5,618 bases of DNA from Methanobrevibacter sp. (GTDB lineage Archaea > Methanobacteriota > Methanobacteria > Methanobacteriales > Methanobacteriaceae), in assembly GCA_017404125.1 (NCBI GenBank), contig JAFRCZ010000172.1, positions 1 to 5,618 of the forward strand, given 5' to 3'. Of this stretch, positions 1-4,094 are shown piece by piece. A program made the translations under genes and the position numbers. Every line of letters starts with the position of its first letter. Positions within the stretch are counted from its first letter, which is position 1. The notes under the pieces were generated by a model. It searched no databases and was not told the DNA's origin. It saw only the letters and a program-made list of their open reading frames with translations.

Positions 1-1110
1 GACTATATTGGAAGCTATGATGCAACTGTAGTTAAAAAGATCAAGGCAGAGGATGGAATCATCATCGGAATCAACAACATGGATGAATTCGCAGCAGGAA
101 GTTCAACTGAAACCTCATATTATGGACCAGTAAACAACCCAGCAGCACCTGGAAGAATCCCTGGCGGTTCAAGCGGTGGAAGTGCAGCAGCAGTGGCAGC
201 GGAAATGTGTGACATTGCAATCGGTTCCGATACTGGCGGATCAATCAGAAACCCATCTTCCCACTGTGGAGTTCTTGGTATGAAACCAACCTATGGTGCA
301 GTTTCAAGACAAGGATTGCTTGACTTGTCAATGAGTCTAGACCAAATCGGCCCTATGTCTCGTGACATCACTGGAATTACCCTTGCGCTTGACACCATCA
401 TCGGATATGACCCAACCGAATGTACCACATTGAAATGGGATGCTCCTAACTTCACTGAAATAGCTGAAAATGTCAAAGGCTGTGAAAAGCCTCTTGAAGG
501 CATGAAAATAGCAACCTGTAAGCAATTCAAGGAAGTTACCAATGATGAAATCAATGCAATTGTCGATGAATCTGTAGCTAAGCTTGAGGAATTAGGTGCA
601 GAAGTTGTTGAATTGAGCTTCAATTACATCGATATCTGTCTTCCTACATATTATCTCATTAACTATGTGGAATTCTTCTCTGCAACCAGAAAATACGATG
701 GAAGAAAATATGGTTCCAGAATTGAAGAGGTATGCGGTGAAGAGGTACTTAGAAGAATCCAAATGGGTTCATACATTTCACAGAAAGAATTCAGCGGCAA
801 ATACTATCAAAAAGCGCTTCAGGCAAGGACTGTAATTAGAAATGAAATCAATGAAATGCTTGAAGGCGTTGACTTGATTGTAGGCCCTACCGTACCTAAA
901 TTGCCACATAAATTAGGTGAGGAATTAGAGCCTATGGAAATGTATGCATACGATGTGCTTACTGTAATCGCTAACTTGGCAGGTAGTCCAGCAGCTAGCG
1001 TAAAAGCTGGTGAAGTGGATGGCATTCCTGTAGGATTGCAATTGCAGGCAAAACCTCAAGATGATGCAAAGATTGTTAAGGCAATGGCTGCATTTGAGTA
1101 TGCTAAATAA
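1..1110 (+). CDS. gatA: Asp/Glu-tRNA amidotransferase subunit A (GatA), 5' end outside the window
   Basis: The frame is open from base 1 to the TAA at 1108-1110 and gives 369 residues. The usual GatA is about 455-485, so roughly 90 N-terminal residues, including the catalytic Lys of the K-N/D-N region, lie off the left edge. The ATG at 79 is internal: the codons before it read as good GatA sequence (YDATVVKKIK, then DGIIIG). Numbering from base 1, the amidase signature GGSSGGS is at residues 55-61, with the cis-Ser at S57. The nucleophile is S81 in GSDTGGSIRNP, 24 residues later as expected for the family. KPTYGAVSR and SLDQIGPMSRD follow. GatA hydrolyses glutamine and passes ammonia to GatB within GatCAB. 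In archaea GatCAB is thought mainly to make Asn-tRNA(Asn), while GatDE makes Gln-tRNA(Gln). The gene is followed by a terminator, so it probably ends its transcript. The family call is very secure. Confidence 0.96.
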   Translation, partial: DYIGSYDATVVKKIKAEDGIIIGINNMDEFAAGSSTETSYYGPVNNPAAPGRIPGGSSGGSAAAVAAEMCDIAIGSDTGGSIRNPSSHCGVLGMKPTYGAVSRQGLLDLSMSLDQIGPMSRDITGITLALDTIIGYDPTECTTLKWDAPNFTEIAENVKGCEKPLEGMKIATCKQFKEVTNDEINAIVDESVAKLEELGAEVVELSFNYIDICLPTYYLINYVEFFSATRKYDGRKYGSRIEEVCGEEVLRRIQMGSYISQKEFSGKYYQKALQARTVIRNEINEMLEGVDLIVGPTVPKLPHKLGEELEPMEMYAYDVLTVIANLAGSPAASVKAGEVDGIPVGLQLQAKPQDDAKIVKAMAAFEYAK

Positions 1111-1124
1111 ATGAAAATATTTTG

Positions 1125-1165
1125 ATAATAGCTAATAGCTATTATTTACTTTTTTTACTTTTTTT
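1125..1165 (+). terminator. Hairpin plus T-tracts after gatA
   Basis: An 8-bp perfect inverted repeat (ATAATAGC at 1125-1132, GCTATTAT at 1138-1145) with a 5-base loop starts 15 bases after the gatA stop. Two runs of seven T follow, at 1150-1156 and 1159-1165. Archaeal RNA polymerase terminates mainly on U-tracts, so the T runs are the stronger evidence. The stem is AT-rich and may contribute little. Confidence 0.6.
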
Positions 1166-1172
1166 ATAATTT
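1160..1172 (+). promoter_or_regulatory. Possible archaeal TATA box for the coiled-coil gene
   Basis: A TTTATAAT-like element lies about 45-55 bases before the ATG at 1216. That would place transcription start near 1190-1195 and give a short leader carrying the GAGGG ribosome binding site (1205-1209). It overlaps the edge of the gatA terminator T-tract, and this DNA is so AT-rich that chance matches are common, so the assignment is tentative. Confidence 0.33.
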
Positions 1173-1215
1173 AATTTCATATCAACTATTTTTTAATTAT
1201 TAATGAGGGCTTGAA

Positions 1216-1908
1216 ATGACTGATAATTCATCAAAAAAACAAAACAGCAATTCTAAAAATAAAAAAAGGAACAATAATTCCAATCAGAATAAAAAGCTAA
1301 TCAATGAAATCAGCAAATTGAAAGAAGAGCTTGAAATCAAAAAGGAAGAGATTCAGGAATTGGAATATGAATTGTCCCTAAAGGATGAAAAGATAGAAGA
1401 CATTAGAAATGATCTAGAATTGAAAACCGTTGAAATTGATGAATACAGTCAAAAAATAGATGAAAAGGATGAAAAGATAAACAAGCTCAACAATGCCCTC
1501 ATGAAATATAAGTTTGAAAAGGAAAAAGTTGATTTGAAGTTGAAGAATGAAATCAATTATGAAAAGTCCAGAATGAAAGAGATGGATGATTTAGAGAAAA
1601 AGATCAATGAAAAAATAGCAATAATTGATGATAAGCAGGATCAAATCAACTATCTTAGAACCTTAATCAATGATTATAAGGAGCAGGTTAAAAGCAATAC
1701 TGACAATTTGGAATTGCAATTGAAGAAAATTACAAAAACTTATGACAATCTTCTCTCACAAAAAGATTCAATCATAGAAAAGCAGGATAAGACAATTGAA
1801 GAGATGATTGAGTCTGCAAAACAAATAGCTAAAGACAATAATGCTACCATAACCAGTCTTGAATTGCAAATAGGCAATTACAGAGAGTTATTGAAAAAGT
1901 ATGAATAA
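1216..1908 (+). CDS. Coiled-coil protein of unknown function (230 aa)
   Basis: I do not recognise a named family. The ATG at 1216 is preceded by GAGGG (1205-1209) with a 6-base spacer, a good archaeal ribosome binding site. Residues 1-27 are low-complexity and rich in Asn, Lys and Ser, with a strongly positive charge. From about residue 28 to the end the protein is almost continuously helical and charged, with hydrophobic residues spaced 3-4, as in a long coiled coil. There is no signal peptide, membrane segment, cysteine cluster or catalytic motif, so it is probably cytoplasmic. Residues 32-101 form five 14-residue repeats (see the repeat entry). A weaker echo (IIDDKQDQI near 136 and IIEKQDKTI near 186) occurs further on. 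The basic N terminus could bind nucleic acid or another acidic partner, but that is speculation. It has its own transcript signals, being separated from gatA by a terminator and convergent with the next gene. Confidence 0.85.
   Translation: MTDNSSKKQNSNSKNKKRNNNSNQNKKLINEISKLKEELEIKKEEIQELEYELSLKDEKIEDIRNDLELKTVEIDEYSQKIDEKDEKINKLNNALMKYKFEKEKVDLKLKNEINYEKSRMKEMDDLEKKINEKIAIIDDKQDQINYLRTLINDYKEQVKSNTDNLELQLKKITKTYDNLLSQKDSIIEKQDKTIEEMIESAKQIAKDNNATITSLELQIGNYRELLKKYE
1309..1518 (+). repeat. Five 14-residue (42-bp) repeats in the coiled-coil protein
   Basis: Residues 32-45, 46-59, 60-73, 74-87 and 88-101 align without gaps. The pattern is Ile at 1, Leu/Ile/Tyr at 4, Leu/Ile at 8 and Lys at 11 (Tyr in the last copy). 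The positions fall on a 3-4-3-4 heptad core (32, 35, 39, 42 and so on). The repetition is clear in the protein; the DNA copies are diverged. Confidence 0.7.
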
Positions 1909-1961
1909 TAAAAGTTGATTATTTTAAAAAATAAATTGTTAAAAATTACTAGAAAAATGTG

Positions 1962-2005
1962 TTTTTTTAAAAAAAAGAAATAGTAAATATTTAAATTTAC
2001 TATTT
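1962..2005. terminator. Bidirectional terminator between convergent genes
   Basis: An 11-bp perfect inverted repeat has arms at 1978-1988 (AAATAGTAAAT) and 1995-2005 (ATTTACTATTT) and a 6-base loop. Beside it, T7 at 1962-1968 serves the plus-strand transcript, and A8 at 1969-1976 reads as T8 on the minus strand. The hairpin begins 5 bases after the minus-strand stop codon and its T8 follows the stem, the classical arrangement for that strand. Confidence 0.65.
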
Positions 2006-2010
2006 TAAAC

Positions 2011-2679
2011 TTATTTTATCGAATAAATAACAGAAGGTAGTATCATTTCATAATACCCTTCTTCGTAATTTAGATTCAAGTCATCTGGATTGGATATATA
2101 ATTTCCACATTCACCGCATCTATAACCATTGCCAGAATGATAAATCGCCTCACTGCCACAGTAAGGACATGTTTCAGCTCCATCACCATCACTAGAACTT
2201 CCGCTTCTTAATGCAAATGGATTGTAATTAGAGGATGATGAAGATGAAGAGCTTTTTGCTTTCTCTTGAGCTTCCCTTTTAGCTTTTTCCTCTTGTTGCT
2301 TTAAATCCTTAAGGTAACTTTTTACCCTATAAACATAATTATCATACTCTGCACCGATAAGATAGCCATTGTCATTTTTATCGCATCGATCGAATATCTC
2401 CTCCAGCTCAGCTTGAGAAATGTAATACTCTGAATTATGGTCATAGTCATTCACTTCATCGAAACTTAAGCCCCCATTGCCATCTAAATCCAATACTTCA
2501 AAATCCATATATTTGGTTTGTGATTCCTCTGTATATGAATCAAGTGGAATTCCTAAAATTGCATGGCCTAAAAGAGTTATTATCATTAAAATCAAATAAA
2601 CGGCACAGCATCCAACTATGATCTTTTTAACAGTGCCCATTTCATTGAATGTGTTAATCATATCCTCTAAACTTGACAT
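2011..2679 (-). CDS. Membrane protein with paired EF-hands and a C-terminal zinc ribbon (222 aa)
   Basis: The ATG at 2679 follows AAGGGGA (2690-2684) with a 4-base spacer. Residues 1-19 are a short N-terminal segment ending in two Lys, and about 20-44 form one membrane helix. Two textbook 12-residue EF-hand loops follow: 64-75 (D, D, N, G, L and E at positions 1, 3, 5, 6, 8 and 12) and 100-111 (D, N, N, G, L, E). They start 36 residues apart, the normal spacing of an EF-hand pair. Residues 124-142 are a charged helix, 143-150 are eight serines, and a zinc ribbon follows (C171-x2-C174, then C188-x2-C191). The C-terminal tail begins NPDDL. It is a paralogue of the gene just upstream (3526-2726), 46 bases away, and is likely co-transcribed with it. 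It lacks that protein's N-terminal zinc ribbon. Calcium and zinc binding are predictions from motifs; the biological role is unknown. Confidence 0.88.
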   Translation of the reverse strand: MSSLEDMINTFNEMGTVKKIIVGCCAVYLILMIITLLGHAILGIPLDSYTEESQTKYMDFEVLDLDGNGGLSFDEVNDYDHNSEYYISQAELEEIFDRCDKNDNGYLIGAEYDNYVYRVKSYLKDLKQQEEKAKREAQEKAKSSSSSSSSNYNPFALRSGSSSDGDGAETCPYCGSEAIYHSGNGYRCGECGNYISNPDDLNLNYEEGYYEMILPSVIYSIK

Positions 2680-2725
2680 AAAATCCCCTTTTTTCTACAT
2701 ATTTGAATAATAATATGTTTATTTT

Positions 2726-3526
2726 TTAATTAATAGTTAACGATACTGGAGCCAATAACTCCATATATCCTTCCCAATATCCTAATTCCAAATCGTCTGG
2801 ATTGTAAATGTTACTGCCACATTCAGCACATCTGTAATGCCCTCCGGTTTCATATACTGATTCACTTCCACAGTATGGACAGGTCAAGACATATCCTTCT
2901 GACCTATCAAATTCCTTATTGTTGAGACTATTTGTCGCTTTGGAATTTCCAGAACTGTAATCACGGCCATGGCTAGAACTTGAAGATGAGGAAGATGATG
3001 AATATTTATACTTATCATTACTGGAACTGGTGTCTTCGGAAGACTCTGCATACCTTACTACATCATCTCCAAAGAAATCAAATTCGTGACCCTTCAAATA
3101 ACCGTTATGATTAAGATCAGCACCATCAAAGAATCTTTTAAGTGTTGAATTATCTAAATAGACCCAGTTCACTTCTGTAATTTCATCAAAGGTTAGCTTG
3201 CCATCGGCATTTGAGTCCAAATAATTAAAATCATCAGGATAGTATGTTCCAAAACTTTCAGCAAATCCGGCATAAATTAATGCAGCTGCTAAAAAAAGAA
3301 CAAATAGGACTATAGGTACATAGCAACAGCAGATCTTTAATTTATCTGGCCCTTCATTATTTGCTTGATTGCTTGTTTGATTAGAAGAATAATTTAAAGA
3401 ATTGCCCGCTGTTGATGCACTTGAAGTGGTGGAACTGTTATAAACAGTGTCTAATTTTGCACCGCAATCAGCACAATAAATAGCTTCATCAACGTTTTCC
3501 TTTCCACATTGAACACATTTTTTCAT
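2726..3526 (-). CDS. Membrane protein with two zinc ribbons and paired EF-hands (266 aa)
   Basis: The ATG at 3526 has GAGGGGG (3537-3531) four bases upstream. An N-terminal zinc ribbon (C4-x2-C7, C18-x2-C21) is of the short type common at the start of archaeal membrane proteins. A Ser/Asn/Thr-rich linker (about 28-60) leads to a triple Cys (66-68) and one membrane helix (about 65-88). Two canonical EF-hand loops follow at 104-115 and 137-148, starting 33 residues apart. Then come a Ser-rich linker with ten consecutive Ser (176-185), a second zinc ribbon (C216-x2-C219, C233-x2-C236) and the NPDDL tail. From C216 to P260 it aligns without gaps to the downstream paralogue, with 28 of 45 residues identical by my count. 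Lys before and acidic residues after the helix suggest N-in, C-out, which would put the EF-hands outside. Function is unknown; a calcium-responsive surface or membrane-associated protein is a reasonable guess only. Confidence 0.88.
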   Translation of the reverse strand: MKKCVQCGKENVDEAIYCADCGAKLDTVYNSSTTSSASTAGNSLNYSSNQTSNQANNEGPDKLKICCCYVPIVLFVLFLAAALIYAGFAESFGTYYPDDFNYLDSNADGKLTFDEITEVNWVYLDNSTLKRFFDGADLNHNGYLKGHEFDFFGDDVVRYAESSEDTSSSNDKYKYSSSSSSSSSSHGRDYSSGNSKATNSLNNKEFDRSEGYVLTCPYCGSESVYETGGHYRCAECGSNIYNPDDLELGYWEGYMELLAPVSLTIN

Positions 3527-3566
3527 ATTACCCCCTCAATACAAAATTTAAGCTATTCAATCCAAA

Positions 3567-3576
3567 TAAATATAAA
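3567..3576 (-). promoter_or_regulatory. Possible TATA box for the zinc-ribbon/EF-hand pair
   Basis: On the minus strand this reads TTTATATTTA, about 45 bases before the ATG at 3526. Initiation near 3545 would leave a leader of about 18 bases carrying the GAGGGGG site. Just upstream are T5 (3603-3599) and T6 (3579-3574), which could end the ribK transcript. A separate promoter for the pair is therefore plausible, though read-through from ribK across the 77-base gap cannot be excluded. Confidence 0.4.
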
Positions 3577-3603
3577 AAATAAGTAAATCATCTGATATAA
3601 AAA

Positions 3604-3987
3604 TTAAATATCAATAGTTAAAACAACCTCATCTCCATCTTTAAAATTGTATTTGTCCCTTAATTTGTCCTTTGATATGAATTCCAAATAATTCTCATCA
3701 TGAGTGGTCTTATCTGGAAATACAATAGCTCCTTCAATGTTTTTGTTTAAATGAGCATGAATATACCTTACTGCACCAAAGCCTTGATCCGGCTTTATGA
3801 TATTCTTGCAGCTGTTTTTCATTAATCTTATATCATCCAATTTATCCTCTTCTACAATAAGATTCAATGTTCCTGGAAATGGAGTGAAGCCGCATTTTTC
3901 CCTGAATTGATTCTTATAGAAATCCTGACCTAAAAAATATGCTGCCTTTCCCAATCCTGTTGTAACTATTCCTGTAATTTCCATCAT
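3604..3987 (-). CDS. ribK: CTP-dependent riboflavin kinase, archaeal type (DUF120)
   Basis: RibK transfers phosphate from CTP to riboflavin to make FMN (EC 2.7.1.161) in the cytoplasm. The sequence closely follows the family, as I recall it from Methanocaldococcus jannaschii MJ0056 (about 136 aa). It has the N-terminal GIVTTGLGKAAYFLGQ (glycine-rich loop), GFTPFPGTLNL at 33-43 with the diagnostic PGTLN, GAIVFPDKTTH at 86-96, and LRDKYNFKDGDEV at 109-121 ending the cradle-loop barrel. It is a stand-alone kinase domain without the N-terminal helix-turn-helix found in some archaeal homologues. Two adjacent ATGs compete (3987 and 3984). AGGGA lies 2 bases before the first and 5 before the second, so the second, giving 126 aa, fits the spacing of neighbouring genes better. 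The gene stands 107 bases downstream of the glycosyltransferase, with which it has no obvious functional link. Confidence 0.95.
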   Translation of the reverse strand: MMEITGIVTTGLGKAAYFLGQDFYKNQFREKCGFTPFPGTLNLIVEEDKLDDIRLMKNSCKNIIKPDQGFGAVRYIHAHLNKNIEGAIVFPDKTTHDENYLEFISKDKLRDKYNFKDGDEVVLTIDI

Positions 3988-3989
3988 AA

Positions 3990-3994
3990 TCCCT
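3990..3994 (-). promoter_or_regulatory. ribK ribosome binding site that bears on the start
   Basis: AGGGA on the minus strand (3994-3990) lies 2 bases before the ATG at 3987 and 5 before the ATG at 3984. The other three complete genes here have spacers of 4-6 bases, which favours 3984. Confidence 0.5.
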
Positions 3995-4012
3995 AAACAA
4001 ATAAAAAATTAA

Positions 4013-4046
4013 TTGAATGTAATAAATAATTGATCGTAATAAATAA
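4013..4046. repeat. 17-bp tandem repeat upstream of ribK
   Basis: TTGAATGTAATAAATAA (4013-4029) is followed directly by TTGATCGTAATAAATAA (4030-4046): 15 of 17 bases match and the last 11 are identical. A degraded third copy of the GTAATAA part starts at 4047. On the minus strand each unit contains TTATTTATTAC, TATA-like, and the copy nearest ribK lies about 32-42 bases before its start. The repeat may be the ribK promoter, an operator, or simply a duplicated AT-rich segment. Confidence 0.6.
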
Positions 4047-4053
4047 GTAATAA

Positions 4054-4081
4054 TTAATTAAGCATTTTAATGCTTGATTAA
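4054..4081 (-). terminator. Possible terminator hairpin after the glycosyltransferase
   Basis: Arms at 4054-4066 and 4069-4081 pair over 13 positions with one G-T. The strongest part is AAGCATT against AATGCTT. The hairpin starts 13 bases after the stop codon on the minus strand. There is a run of five T between stop and stem but no strong T-tract after the stem, so termination is uncertain. Confidence 0.4.
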
Positions 4082-4094
4082 AAATATTTTTAAT

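Noticed and set aside
291..1025. Minus-strand open frames within gatA
   Set aside because: They are shadows of the gatA frame, which has unambiguous amidase motifs across the same bases.
1925..1976. Possible small RNA or leftover gene in the A/T-rich convergent gap
   Set aside because: Only homopolymer runs are present, with no open frame, no GC-rich fold and no promoter clearly pointing into it.
2407..2442. A possible third EF-hand loop (residues 80-91) between the two canonical ones in the 222-aa protein
   Set aside because: It lacks the Gly at position 6, and the two good loops are already 36 residues apart, the usual pair spacing. The paralogue has no calcium ligands at the matching place, so this is more likely linker and helix.
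4013..4057. CRISPR-like repeats
   Set aside because: The units are directly adjacent without spacers, only 17 bp, and AT-rich in a promoter position.
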